A stretch of 64,000 nt of DNA, from positions 744,001-808,000 of the forward strand of contig NZ_LT607410.1 in assembly GCF_900091515.1 (NCBI RefSeq). Reading direction: 5' to 3'. Positions 15,978-24,151 of this stretch are shown in pieces (the first letter of the stretch is position 1; each line of letters opens with the position of its first letter). Below the pieces are notes generated by a model that was not told the origin of the DNA, did no database searches, and saw only the letters and a program-made list of their open reading frames with translations. The position numbers and the translations under genes are program-made. The DNA comes from Micromonospora purpureochromogenes. GTDB taxonomy: Bacteria; Actinomycetota; Actinomycetes; Mycobacteriales; Micromonosporaceae.

Positions 15978-16696
15978 GCGATCTCCCGCGCCCGGGCCAG
16001 GTCGGCGTGGTTGTCGACCTCGACCCAGGAGACGTCCCCGATCGGCGCCGCGCGAACCTCGCCGCCCCGGTCGGCGAACTCCTGGTAGCCGTCCTCGTAG
16101 TAGAGGTCGGGGTCCCGCCGCCAGGTCGCCTCCAGCGCGTCGGCGAGGGCGTCGGCCACCTGCGGCTCGATCAGCGTCGCGCCGATGTACTCCCCGTACG
16201 CCTCGACCGGATCCATGATCTTGGTGATCCGGGTGAGCTGGCCGGCGGCGTCGAAGGTGGTCTTCATCTCCTCCTCGGCCAGCGCCTTGATGTTGTCGAT
16301 GGCCAGCAGGATGCCCGGCCCACGCTCGGCGAGCAGGGTCTTCTCCACGCTCACCGGGTGCACGGTGTCGCCGTTGACCAGCAGCACGCCCCGGGCGAAG
16401 TGCTCCCGGGCCAGCCAGAGCGAGTACGCGTTGTTCCACTCCTCGGCCTTGTCGTTGTGCACGAGGGTGAGCCGGACGCCGTAGCGCTCCTCCAGTGCGG
16501 CCTGGCGCTGGACGACCGCGTCGGCGGCGTACCCGACCACGATCACGATCTCGGTGAGCCCGACCTCGGCGAGGTTGCGCAGCGCGATGTCCAGGATGGT
16601 GGTCTCACCGTCCACCGGCACCAGCGCCTTGGGCAGGGTGTCGGTGTACGGGCGCAGTCGGCGCCCCGCACCGGCCGCGAGCACCATCCCGATCAT
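15965..16696 (-). CDS. Sugar/alcohol-phosphate nucleotidyltransferase (LicC-like)
   Basis: 243 residues from ATG 16696 with GGGAGGA 6 bases upstream. Nucleotide-binding signature VLAAGAGRRLRPYTDTLPKAL, metal-binding VNGDTVH, and EVDNHADL near the end. Related to phosphocholine and inositol-phosphate cytidylyltransferases as well as sugar-phosphate uridylyltransferases. First gene of the trio. With a CDP-alcohol transferase as third partner, CTP is the likelier co-substrate. In some thermophiles equivalent nucleotidyltransferase and CDP-alcohol transferase domains are fused to make di-inositol phosphate. Confidence 0.85.
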   Translation of the reverse strand: MIGMVLAAGAGRRLRPYTDTLPKALVPVDGETTILDIALRNLAEVGLTEIVIVVGYAADAVVQRQAALEERYGVRLTLVHNDKAEEWNNAYSLWLAREHFARGVLLVNGDTVHPVSVEKTLLAERGPGILLAIDNIKALAEEEMKTTFDAAGQLTRITKIMDPVEAYGEYIGATLIEPQVADALADALEATWRRDPDLYYEDGYQEFADRGGEVRAAPIGDVSWVEVDNHADLARAREIACRY

Positions 16697-16786
16697 GCGG
16701 GGTCCTCCCTCGTACGACTCCAGGTCACCGTGGAGGATAGCCCCGCGTGACGGTGGGGCTGCCGCCAACCGGGGCCAGAGCGGCTC

Positions 16787-17557
16787 TCAGCCGGGCAGGG
16801 CGGCCAGGTCGGCCAGCACCGCGAGCCGCTCCTCGGCGGTGAGCGCCGCGTACGGGCCGGCCGCGCGGCGGTCGGTCTCCAGCTCGATCGCCCGGCGCTC
16901 CGGCCCCTCCGGCAGCTCGCTGGCGCTCGACGCGGTGTGCCCGGCGGCGGTCCACGCGGCGGCGTGCGCGTCGGCCCGGTGGTAACGCAGCGTGCCGAGC
17001 CGGTTCAGCAGGAGCACCCCGGGCGGCGTGCCGTCCGGCTCGTACGGCGGGGCCATGGTGGCGAACGCGGGCGTCGGTTCGGCGTCGGGCTCCCCGGCGA
17101 GCAGCAGCGCGTACGCCAGCAGCCGGCCGAACGCCTCGACCAGGCGCAGCACCCGGTCGTCGTGCCCGGCCCACAGCTCCTCGGTGACCTCGCCGTGCAC
17201 CTGGTAGATCTCGGTGAGGAAGTCGGTGCCGCGCTCGGTGGCGGCGAAGCCGCCGTCCGGCCGGCGGACGATCATCCCGTGCGCCACCTGTTTGTCCAGG
17301 GCGCGCTGGCAGGCGGCCGGATCCCGGTAGCGGGTGACGGCGGCGAAGCCCGCCCCGTCGACCGTGCCGCCCGGCGCGGCGAGCCGGGTGCGGAACTCGA
17401 CCAGGAAGCCGGTGGCGGCCGGCCCGCCGTACCGCTGGCTCAGCTCGGCGCCGCCGCCGTCGCGGCCGGCGAGCATGCCGGCGACGAAGGCCCGGTCGAC
17501 CGCCGGGGCGACCAGCCCGGCGAACCGGTGCGGCGCCAGCTCGACGTCGGAGTTCAC
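16787..17557 (-). CDS. Winged-helix-like protein of unknown function
   Basis: 256 residues. The middle part (about residues 60-120) looks like a winged helix: CQRALDKQVAHGMIVRRPDGGF then ATERGTDFL, as in MarR-type proteins. The N- and C-terminal helical parts are not recognised. No signal peptide. The GTG start at 17557 overlaps the TGA of a truncated NUDIX frame (GTGA), so translation may depend on ribosomes finishing that frame. Transcription regulator is a reasonable guess, not established. Confidence 0.7.
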   Translation of the reverse strand: MNSDVELAPHRFAGLVAPAVDRAFVAGMLAGRDGGGAELSQRYGGPAATGFLVEFRTRLAAPGGTVDGAGFAAVTRYRDPAACQRALDKQVAHGMIVRRPDGGFAATERGTDFLTEIYQVHGEVTEELWAGHDDRVLRLVEAFGRLLAYALLLAGEPDAEPTPAFATMAPPYEPDGTPPGVLLLNRLGTLRYHRADAHAAAWTAAGHTASSASELPEGPERRAIELETDRRAAGPYAALTAEERLAVLADLAALPG

Positions 17558-17730
17558 CGACCGATCGACCGCAGCGCGGCGACGGCGATCACGCCCGGTT
17601 CCAGATGGTCGCCGCCGATGTCCCAGGCATTGGGAAAACGGCTCCGCTCGGGAGATCGGCGCTGAGTGAAGAGGCGGCCGTCGTCGTCCACGATCAGCGC
17701 GCCGGCGCAGCGGAGAGGCTCGGTGGGCAC
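17554..17730 (-). pseudogene. NUDIX hydrolase remnant, N-terminal 58 residues only
   Basis: From GTG 17730: CAGALIVDDDGRLFTQRRSP and WDIGGDHLEPGV match the first half of a NUDIX domain up to the position where the catalytic box should begin. Then it changes to an unrelated tail and stops. The box G-x5-E-x7-REUxEExGU is absent. NUDIX proteins are normally 130-160 residues. Either a deletion joined the 5' half to the next gene or a coupled leader peptide is retained; the first is more likely. Confidence 0.65.
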
Positions 17731-17844
17731 GTGCCGACAGTAGCGAGCGGGCGTGGGTCGCACCGATGCCCGGTCTTGTCCGGTCTGCCACGTGGGCCCA
17801 CCATGTGGGTACCGGGTGGTGCCGCCGTCCCAAAGGGGTGATGC

Positions 17845-18237
17845 GTGATGCAGGTTCGGGAAGCTATGTCCAACCAGGTGCTCATGGTGGGTCCGGAGCA
17901 CACGCTCCGGCAGGCCGCCCAGATGATGTCGGCCCGCCGGGTCGGCTCGGCAGTGGTGATCGACCCGGACTCCGAAGGGGTCGGGATCATGACCGAACGG
18001 GATGTGCTCAACGCGATCGGGGCCGGGCTGGACTGCGACGTGGAACGCACCAGGGCGCACGTGAGCTGGGACGTCGTCTACGCCGGTCCGGATTGGACGG
18101 TGGAGGAGGCGGCCGCGGCAATGGCCCGTGGCGGCTTCCGTCACCTGGTGGTGCTCGACGGCCGGGAGGTGGCCGGGGTGATCTCCGTACGCGACCTCAT
18201 GCGGGTCTGGTCGCAGCAGCGGCTCACCGTGGGCTGA
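17845..18237 (+). CDS. CBS-domain pair protein
   Basis: 130 residues consisting almost only of two CBS motifs (residues ~4-60 and ~70-126): AMSNQVLMVGPEHTLRQAAQ, GIMTERDVL, then WTVEEAAAAM and GVISVRDLM. Such small stand-alone CBS proteins bind adenine nucleotides and regulate partners. GTG 17845 and ATG 17848 are both served by AAAGGGG at 17832-17838. Single transcription unit. Confidence 0.88.
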   Translation: MMQVREAMSNQVLMVGPEHTLRQAAQMMSARRVGSAVVIDPDSEGVGIMTERDVLNAIGAGLDCDVERTRAHVSWDVVYAGPDWTVEEAAAAMARGGFRHLVVLDGREVAGVISVRDLMRVWSQQRLTVG

Positions 18238-18389
18238 GTCCGGGCCGGGGGTCGTCCGCACCTGTCGCGGCGGCCCCTGACCGGCCCGGATGTCCCGCCG
18301 ACGAGAGTTCCGCTCGCGTCCGGACGTCGATCATCTGTCCGCATGTTGAACTTGGCGTGTATGCCGGTCGGACCGGCCGGGACAGGCCC

Positions 18390-18395
18390 TAGGCT
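18390..18395 (+). promoter_or_regulatory. -10 box of a leaderless transcript
   Basis: TAGGCT followed by 7 bases and the ATG at 18403, with no ribosome site between. Transcription would begin at the start codon. Confidence 0.6.
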
Positions 18396-18402
18396 CGTCC
18401 GC

Positions 18403-19497
18403 ATGACCGCCGAGCAGCTGATCTCGTTCGCCCGTGGAGCTCCCTCGCTGGACATCATCGATGTCGAGGGTCTCAAGGCAGCAGCCCTCCGTGCCTTCGA
18501 CGCCGACCCCGCCGGGATCACGGCGTACGGCACCTCCGTCGGGTACCCGCCCCTGCGGAAGTGGATCGCCGAGAAGCACGGCGTCGAGGCGGATCAGGTA
18601 CTGATCACCAACGGCTCGCTCCAGGCGGACGCATTCCTCTTCGACCACCTGGTCCGCCGCGGTGACGCGGTGGTGGTGGAGCGTCCCACGTACGACCGGA
18701 CCCTGCTCAACCTCCAGCGGATGGGGAGCGAGATCCACGGCGTCTCGATCCAGCCGGACGGCCTCGACACCGCCGAGCTGCGCAAGCTGCTGGAGTCCGG
18801 GGTGCGGCCCCGGCTGGCCCACGTCATCCCGAACTACCAGAACCCGGCCGGCGTGACGCTTTCCCTGGAGAAGCGCCGCGAGCTGCTCGACCTGGCCGTC
18901 GAGTACGAGTTCACGATCTTCGAGGACGACCCGTACGCCGACATCCGGTTCCGGGGCGAGGCGCTGCCGTCGATGCTTTCGCTGGACACCCGCAACGTGG
19001 TGGTGCACGCCTCCAGCTTCACCAAGACGGTCTGCCCGGGCGTCCGGGTCGGCTACCTGGTCGGGCCGGCGGACCTGATCGCCGACATCGCCAAGAAGGC
19101 GACCAGTCTCTACATCTCGCCCGGCATGGTCTCCGAGGCGATCGTGCACCAGTTCTGCGTCTCCGGCGAGATCGAGCGGTCGATCGAGACCGTGTCGACC
19201 GCCCTCGGCGAGCGGGCCCGGGTGCTCGCCGAGTCGCTGCGCCGGCACCTCCCCGAGGCCAGCTTCGTCGAGCCGGACGGTGGCTACTTCCTCTGGGTGG
19301 AGTTCCCGGCGGACGTGGACGTGGCCCGGCTCGCCCCGGCCGCCGCCGAGCGGGGCGTCGCCGTGGTCAAGGGCAGCGACTTCATGGTCGACGGCGGGCA
19401 GCACGCGCTCCGGCTCGCCTTCTCCGCCGTCACGGCGGACCGGATCGACGAGGGCGTCCGCCGGCTGGCGGAGGCCCTGGCCGCCCTCCGGGGCTGA
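18403..19497 (+). CDS. PLP-dependent aminotransferase, class I/II (MocR-like without HTH)
   Basis: 364 residues. Fold type I aminotransferase: GYPPLRKWIA, NGSLQADAFLFD, PNYQNPAGVTLS, EDDPYADIRF and the PLP lysine K208 in SSFTKTVCPGVRVGY. Related to 2-aminoadipate or valine-pyruvate aminotransferases (LysN/AvtA group). No N-terminal GntR domain. ATG 18403 is chosen over ATG 18343 because a TAGGCT promoter box lies between them, 7 bases before it. The substrate cannot be told from sequence alone. Confidence 0.87.
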   Translation: MTAEQLISFARGAPSLDIIDVEGLKAAALRAFDADPAGITAYGTSVGYPPLRKWIAEKHGVEADQVLITNGSLQADAFLFDHLVRRGDAVVVERPTYDRTLLNLQRMGSEIHGVSIQPDGLDTAELRKLLESGVRPRLAHVIPNYQNPAGVTLSLEKRRELLDLAVEYEFTIFEDDPYADIRFRGEALPSMLSLDTRNVVVHASSFTKTVCPGVRVGYLVGPADLIADIAKKATSLYISPGMVSEAIVHQFCVSGEIERSIETVSTALGERARVLAESLRRHLPEASFVEPDGGYFLWVEFPADVDVARLAPAAAERGVAVVKGSDFMVDGGQHALRLAFSAVTADRIDEGVRRLAEALAALRG

Positions 19498-19531
19498 ATA
19501 TCTGTCGGGTTTCCGACAATCTGGCGATGCC

Positions 19532-19561
19532 GGCCGGCCCGGGGCACCCCTCGGGCCGGCC
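19532..19561 (+). terminator. 10-bp hairpin after aminotransferase gene
   Basis: ggccggcccg / cgggccggcc with a 10-base loop, 35 bases after the stop codon. Confidence 0.65.
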
Positions 19562-19670
19562 TGCGGCTCACAATGCTGCGAGCGTCGCTCACCTGCCCAC
19601 GCGCGGCCGGGCCACCGGTCGCGCCGCCCGTACGCGCGCGACGCCGCCCAGCATCACCCCCGCCCCCACC

Positions 19671-19732
19671 GGCGCCGGGTGGGCCGCGTCGCCCCCTCAC
19701 CCCCCTGAACGCGGCGCGGCCCACCCGGCGCC
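19671..19732 (+). repeat. 18-bp perfect inverted repeat upstream of corA
   Basis: ggcgccgggtgggccgcg (19671-19688) pairs exactly with 19715-19732 across a 26-base spacer. It lies 170 bases before the CorA start; it may be a second terminator or a leader structure. Confidence 0.6.
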
Positions 19733-19901
19733 ACCCCACCTTCCGTGATCTTGCGCCGCTGGCGGCGGATTCCGTCCGGTCGGGCGAATCGGCAGCACAA
19801 CCGCGTGATCACCGAAGCTGCCGGCGGGCCGGTCGGCGAGGGGCAGCGCGGCCGGCGGGGGCGTAGCCTGCAAGCCGCAGCAGCGTGGGGAGGGGGACGC
19901 C

Positions 19902-21050
19902 ATGACGGACCGGGTCCAGCGGGAGCGGTCGACGAACCAGCACACCGGGCGGGTGCTCAACCCCCGCGCCTGGACGGCGCCGGTCCGGGCGATGTCCCGC
20001 ATCCTCAACGCCGACGGTTCCCCCCGCATCCCGACCCCGGCCGGGCCCGGGCGCAGCGGCGTGGTCGACTGCGGCCTCTACGTCGACGGGGAACGCCAGC
20101 CCGGCCAGTGGAACTACGCCGACGCGCTGGAGGCGGCCCGCGGCGAGCGCAACGCCTTCGTCTGGCTCGGCCTGCACGAGCCGGAGCTGGCCGAGATGAC
20201 CGCCATCGCCGAGACGTACGGCCTGCACGAGCTGGCGGTCGAGGACGCGGTCAAGGCCCAGCAGCGCCCCAAGCTGGAGCGCTTCGGCGACGTCACCTTC
20301 CTGGTGCTGCGTACGGCCCGCTACTGCGAACACGCGGAGCTGACCGAGAACTCCGAGGTGGTCGAGACCGGCCAGGTGATGCTCTTCATCGGGCCGAACT
20401 TCCTGATCAGCGTCCGGCACGGCGACGCCTGCCGGCTCGCCCCGGTCCGCGCCGACCTGGAGGCCAAGCGGGATCTGCTGCTGCACGGCCCGTGGGCGGT
20501 GGCGTACGCGGTCACCGACCGGGTGGTGGACCTCTACCTGGAGGTGGCCGACCAGCTGGAGGACGACCTGGACGTGCTCGAGGCCGACGTCTTCGACCGG
20601 CAGAGCAGCGGCCGGATCCAGCGGATCTACCAGATGAAGCGGGAGCTGGTGGAGTTCAAGCGGGCGGTGATGCCGTTGCAGCGGCCGCTGATGACCCTCA
20701 CCGCGCAGGTCAACCGGGAGGTGCCGCAGGAGGTGCGGCGCTACTTCCGGGACGTGCAGGACCACCTCAGCCGCACCGTCGAGCAGGTCAACTCCTACGA
20801 CGACCTGCTCAACTCCATCCTCCAGGCGCGGTTGGCGCAGGTCACCGTCGACCAGAACAACGACATGCGCAAGATCGCCGCCTGGGCCGCCATCGCCGCG
20901 GTCTGGACCGCGTTCGCCGGGGTCTACGGGATGAACTTCGAGAACATGCCCGAGTTGAAGTGGACGTACGGCTACCCGGGCGTGCTGGCCCTGATGCTCG
21001 CCATCTCGCTGGCGCTGTACCGCTGGTTCCGCCGCAACGGCTGGCTCTGA
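19902..21050 (+). CDS. corA: CorA-family magnesium/divalent cation channel
   Basis: 382 residues. Large N-terminal cytoplasmic domain, a long helix (~residues 240-320), then two C-terminal membrane helices with the selectivity motif YGMNF between them and a short basic tail (YRWFRRNGWL). Forms a pentameric Mg2+ (or Co2+/Ni2+) channel in the cytoplasmic membrane. Strong ribosome site GGGAGGGGG before ATG 19902. Monocistronic, convergent with the next gene. Confidence 0.93.
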   Translation: MTDRVQRERSTNQHTGRVLNPRAWTAPVRAMSRILNADGSPRIPTPAGPGRSGVVDCGLYVDGERQPGQWNYADALEAARGERNAFVWLGLHEPELAEMTAIAETYGLHELAVEDAVKAQQRPKLERFGDVTFLVLRTARYCEHAELTENSEVVETGQVMLFIGPNFLISVRHGDACRLAPVRADLEAKRDLLLHGPWAVAYAVTDRVVDLYLEVADQLEDDLDVLEADVFDRQSSGRIQRIYQMKRELVEFKRAVMPLQRPLMTLTAQVNREVPQEVRRYFRDVQDHLSRTVEQVNSYDDLLNSILQARLAQVTVDQNNDMRKIAAWAAIAAVWTAFAGVYGMNFENMPELKWTYGYPGVLALMLAISLALYRWFRRNGWL

Positions 21051-21117
21051 CCCGTACACCGGCGATCCACGCCGAGGGGCGGCCCTGGGCCGGCGGGGGC
21101 GCGATCGACCCCGGACA

Positions 21118-21155
21118 CGCCGGCGGCGCGGGAGTCGCCTCCCGCGCCGCCGGCG
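21118..21155. terminator. 16-bp perfect hairpin between convergent genes
   Basis: cgccggcggcgcggga / tcccgcgccgccggcg with a 6-base loop, between the CorA stop and the stop of the gene on the other strand. Confidence 0.8.
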
Positions 21156-21165
21156 AACCGCCTGG

Positions 21166-21966
21166 TCAGCGACGGCTGCTGGACTTGGCGCCGTTCTTGC
21201 CGATCGCCTTGCTGAGGTCGTCCGCCGGCCGGCCGGAGACGTCCGTGGCGCCCTCGGCGACCGAGGGGACCTTGTCGTTGGCGTGGATCATCGGCTGGGT
21301 GCCGGGGGTGGTGGTCGAGGCGCTGTCGCCACCGGCCACCGCGGAGCTGCCCGCGCCGGTGGGGCCACCGGCCGTGCCGGCACCGCTGGACATCGTGGAC
21401 GAATCGGTCACCTTGCCTCCGTTCGCCGACGGCGTCTCCACGACCAGGGTGTCCACCTCGTCGCGGACGGTCTCGACGCCCTGCGTCGGGTCGTACTCCG
21501 CCCACTCCTGCTGCTCGCGGCGGCGGCGCATGGCCATCGCGCCGGCCACGCCGGCGACCGCGCCGGCGGCCAGCAGGCCGGTCATCATCGACCCGCTCTT
21601 CTTCTGCTTCTTCTTCGCGGCCTTCAGGTTCCTGGCCTTGGCCTTCCTGCTCATCGCCGGCTGCTTGGCGGCGGCGGCCTTCCGGCCGGTGAGGGCCTTG
21701 CCCGCCGTCTGCGCCTGGGCGTTGCGGACCGCCAGGGCCAGCGGCGCGAGCGCCGCGACCGTCGACGCGAAACCGCCGGACGCCCGGTCCCGCACGATGA
21801 CGGCGGTCGGCGTGACGACGCCACGGGCTGCCTGGACCCGCGGCCCCACCGTGGCGCCGGCACCCCTCGCCGCGTACGTGGCGGCCTGCCTCAGGTGACC
21901 GATGCCCTGGTTGAGCTCAGCCTTCGCGAGCTGCCCCTGGGTCTTGCGCCGCCCGATTCCAAACAC
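21166..21966 (-). CDS. Hypothetical single-pass membrane protein, Lys-rich
   Basis: 266 residues from GTG 21966, which has a perfect AGGAGGT site 6 bases upstream; this fixes the start. A Lys/Ala-rich stretch (~residues 85-120) precedes one membrane helix (SGSMMTGLLAAGAVAGVAG, ~120-140) with a basic flank MRRRREQQEW. The C-terminal ~110 residues are Ser/Thr/Gly-rich and probably disordered. No catalytic motif. Such proteins are found in Micromonosporaceae without known function. Monocistronic. Confidence 0.75.
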   Translation of the reverse strand: MFGIGRRKTQGQLAKAELNQGIGHLRQAATYAARGAGATVGPRVQAARGVVTPTAVIVRDRASGGFASTVAALAPLALAVRNAQAQTAGKALTGRKAAAAKQPAMSRKAKARNLKAAKKKQKKSGSMMTGLLAAGAVAGVAGAMAMRRRREQQEWAEYDPTQGVETVRDEVDTLVVETPSANGGKVTDSSTMSSGAGTAGGPTGAGSSAVAGGDSASTTTPGTQPMIHANDKVPSVAEGATDVSGRPADDLSKAIGKNGAKSSSRR

Positions 21967-22083
21967 GGTCCCACCTCCTGGGAGTTGTTCCTTCGTCATC
22001 CTCCACCTTCGGATGCCTCCGCACTGCCAGATCGGGCACATGGGAGGATCCGCATGGAACTGACCAACGAGTGAGGAGTACCC

Positions 22084-22614
22084 GTGGCCGAGGCTGTCTA
22101 CGCCACCTTGCACACCAACGCTGGCCCGATCCGGCTGGAGCTCTTCCCCAACCACGCTCCGAAGACGGTCCGCAACTTCGTCGACCTGGCGGAGGGCAAC
22201 AAGGAATACACCGACCCACGCACGGGTCAGCCGGGCAGCGGGCCGTACTACGACGGCACCGTTTCGCACCGGGTGATCAGCGGCTTCATGGTCCAGATGG
22301 GCGACCCGACCGGCACCGGCCGTGGTGGTCCGGGTTACAAGTTCGGCGACGAGTTCCACCCGGAGCTGCGCTTCGACCGGCCGTACCTGCTGGCGATGGC
22401 GAACGCCGGGCCGGGCACCAACGGCTCGCAGTTCTTCATCACGGTGTCGCCGACCCCGCACCTCAACAACCGGCACACCATCTTCGGCCAGGTCGCCGAC
22501 GAGCAGTCGGCGAAGGTCGTGGACGCGATCGCCAACACCCCGACCGGCCCGAGCGACCGGCCGCTGCAGGACGTCGTGATCGAGCGGGTCGAGATCGAGC
22601 GCACCCCGGCCTGA
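22084..22614 (+). CDS. Cyclophilin-type peptidyl-prolyl cis-trans isomerase
   Basis: 176 residues from GTG 22084, with AGGAG 5 bases upstream. Active-site region FHRVI-like reads SHRVISGFMVQMGDPTGTG; further cyclophilin blocks are LAMANAGPGTNGSQFFIT and HTIFGQV. No signal peptide, so cytoplasmic. It lies 27 bases upstream of the rhomboid protease gene, which however has its own promoter box. Confidence 0.93.
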   Translation: MAEAVYATLHTNAGPIRLELFPNHAPKTVRNFVDLAEGNKEYTDPRTGQPGSGPYYDGTVSHRVISGFMVQMGDPTGTGRGGPGYKFGDEFHPELRFDRPYLLAMANAGPGTNGSQFFITVSPTPHLNNRHTIFGQVADEQSAKVVDAIANTPTGPSDRPLQDVVIERVEIERTPA

Positions 22615-22628
22615 TCGCCCTGCCGAGG

Positions 22629-22634
22629 TACCTT
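22629..22634 (+). promoter_or_regulatory. -10 box of a leaderless transcript
   Basis: TACCTT followed by 7 bases and ATG 22642; no ribosome site in the gap. Confidence 0.55.
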
Positions 22635-22641
22635 TGCACGC

Positions 22642-23589
22642 ATGACTGAACGCCCCGGGCCGGCCGGCGACGCCACCGGCGGGCCGGTGCCGACCACTCC
22701 GGTCTGCTATCGCCACCCCGACCGGGAGACGTACGTCCGCTGCACCCGCTGCGACCGGCCGATCTGTCCGGAGTGCATGCGGGAGGCCTCCGTCGGCCAC
22801 CAGTGCCCGGAGTGCGTGAACGAGGGACGCCGCAGCGTGCGGCCGGCGCGTACCGCCTTCGGTGGCGGTGCCGCCGGCCGCCGCGGCCTCGTCACCCGCA
22901 CCCTGATCGCCTTGAACGTGCTGGCGATGGTGCTGTCGATCCTCAGCGACCGGGGCGGCGACTCGATGGTCGGCGGCTCCGGCCTGGGCGGGCTGCTCGG
23001 CGGGGGCACCCCGCTGACCCAGTGGGGCGCGGTGCTGAGCTACGCCCCCTACGTCGACTTCGGCCCGGCGCACGGCGTCGCGGCCGGCGAGTGGTACCGC
23101 CTGGTCACCGCGATGTTCCTGCACTACGGCCTGGTGCACCTGCTGCTGAACATGTGGGCGCTCTGGGTGCTCGGCCGGGACCTGGAGGCCCTGCTCGGGC
23201 CGCTGCGCTTCCTCGGGCTCTACCTGGTCGCCGGGCTGGGCGGCAACGTCGCGGCCTACCTGTTCAGCGAGCCGAACGCGGCGTCGGCCGGCGCGTCCAC
23301 CGCGATCTTCGGGCTCTTCGCCGCCGTCTTCGTGATCATGCGCCGGCTGGGCCGGGACACCTCGGCGATCGTGCCGGTCCTGGTGATCAACCTGATCTTC
23401 ACCTTCACCGTGCCGAGCATCTCCATCCCGGGCCACATCGGTGGCCTGGTCACCGGGGCGGCGATGGGCTGGGTGCTGGCGTACGCGCCGCGGATGCGCC
23501 GGTCGGTCTTCCAGGCCGCCGGTACGGCGGTCATCCTGGTGGCGCTGCTCGGCCTGGTGATCGTCCGCACCGCGATGCTGACCGGCTGA
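22642..23589 (+). CDS. Rhomboid-family intramembrane serine protease with N-terminal zinc finger
   Basis: 315 residues. Residues ~20-62 form a B-box-like zinc finger (CYRHPDRETYVRCTRC, then CPEC, HQCPEC). About six or seven membrane helices follow. The catalytic pair is S219 in AGASTAIFGLF and H265 in GHIGGLVTG; W-R and H-L-L-N-M-W motifs of the rhomboid fold are present. It cleaves membrane-spanning substrates; none is known here. Leaderless start. Confidence 0.92.
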   Translation: MTERPGPAGDATGGPVPTTPVCYRHPDRETYVRCTRCDRPICPECMREASVGHQCPECVNEGRRSVRPARTAFGGGAAGRRGLVTRTLIALNVLAMVLSILSDRGGDSMVGGSGLGGLLGGGTPLTQWGAVLSYAPYVDFGPAHGVAAGEWYRLVTAMFLHYGLVHLLLNMWALWVLGRDLEALLGPLRFLGLYLVAGLGGNVAAYLFSEPNAASAGASTAIFGLFAAVFVIMRRLGRDTSAIVPVLVINLIFTFTVPSISIPGHIGGLVTGAAMGWVLAYAPRMRRSVFQAAGTAVILVALLGLVIVRTAMLTG

Positions 23590-23612
23590 GCCGTCATCGG
23601 CTGAGCCGCTGC

Positions 23613-24050
23613 TCAGTGGCGGGCGGCGGCCCGGACCGACCGGAGCGTCGCGGCCACCTCGTCGGGCGGGGCGCCCAGGTCGTACCGGCCGAAGAGGTGC
23701 AGCGACTCCCCGGCGTCGATCTCCAGGGTGTCGGTGGACAGCCCGAGCCGGGACCGCCGGTCCACCGTGATCGCCTCGACGGCCGGCCAGGGCAGGTGCC
23801 GCCGGCCGGCGTACTTGTGGATGACGGTGACCCCCGCCGGGTCGGCGGCGAGGCGGACCGGGGCTAGCAGGTCGCGCAGCGCCCAGCCGGCCAGGCCGGC
23901 GACGACCGCGACGGTCAGCACCGCCTGGACCGGGTCGCCGTCGGCGAGCAGCAGGCCGAGCGCGACCAGCAGCACCGCGCCGACCAGCTTCACCACCGGC
24001 AGGGCCGGCGGCACCCGCCACTGGTGGGACGGGGACGATGGAGGCTGCAC
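23613..24050 (-). CDS. PH-domain membrane protein (bPH type)
   Basis: 145 residues from GTG 24050 (GTG 24080 is also in frame). Two hydrophobic segments (residues ~20-55) precede a small bacterial PH-like domain with RRHLPWPAVEAITVDRR and LHLFGRYDLG. Typical of short actinobacterial PH-domain proteins of unknown role. Convergent with the rhomboid gene and divergent from the thiolase gene. Confidence 0.8.
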   Translation of the reverse strand: MQPPSSPSHQWRVPPALPVVKLVGAVLLVALGLLLADGDPVQAVLTVAVVAGLAGWALRDLLAPVRLAADPAGVTVIHKYAGRRHLPWPAVEAITVDRRSRLGLSTDTLEIDAGESLHLFGRYDLGAPPDEVAATLRSVRAAARH

Positions 24051-24151
24051 GGGTCCAGCATGCCAGCCGGACGCGGCCACTGCCGGGGGCGGACGACACC
24101 GGCTCCCGGAGGACGTAGTATCGACGGCAGCCAGGTTACCGGGGAGTAGAT

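Larger units (their letters stand above)
19498..19901. other. 404-bp intergenic stretch with two hairpins
   Basis: Holds the aminotransferase terminator (19532-19561), an 18-bp inverted repeat (19671-19732) and the promoter region of the CorA gene. No credible gene: the open frames here are Pro/Arg/Ala-rich without homology. Confidence 0.6.

Noticed and set aside
19671..19732. Known Mg riboswitch (ykoK or mgtA type)
   Set aside because: Only a simple hairpin is visible; the conserved loop sequences of those classes were not found.
19745..21898. 717-residue open frame on the plus strand
   Set aside because: Shadow of CorA (another frame) and of the opposite-strand Lys-rich membrane protein gene.
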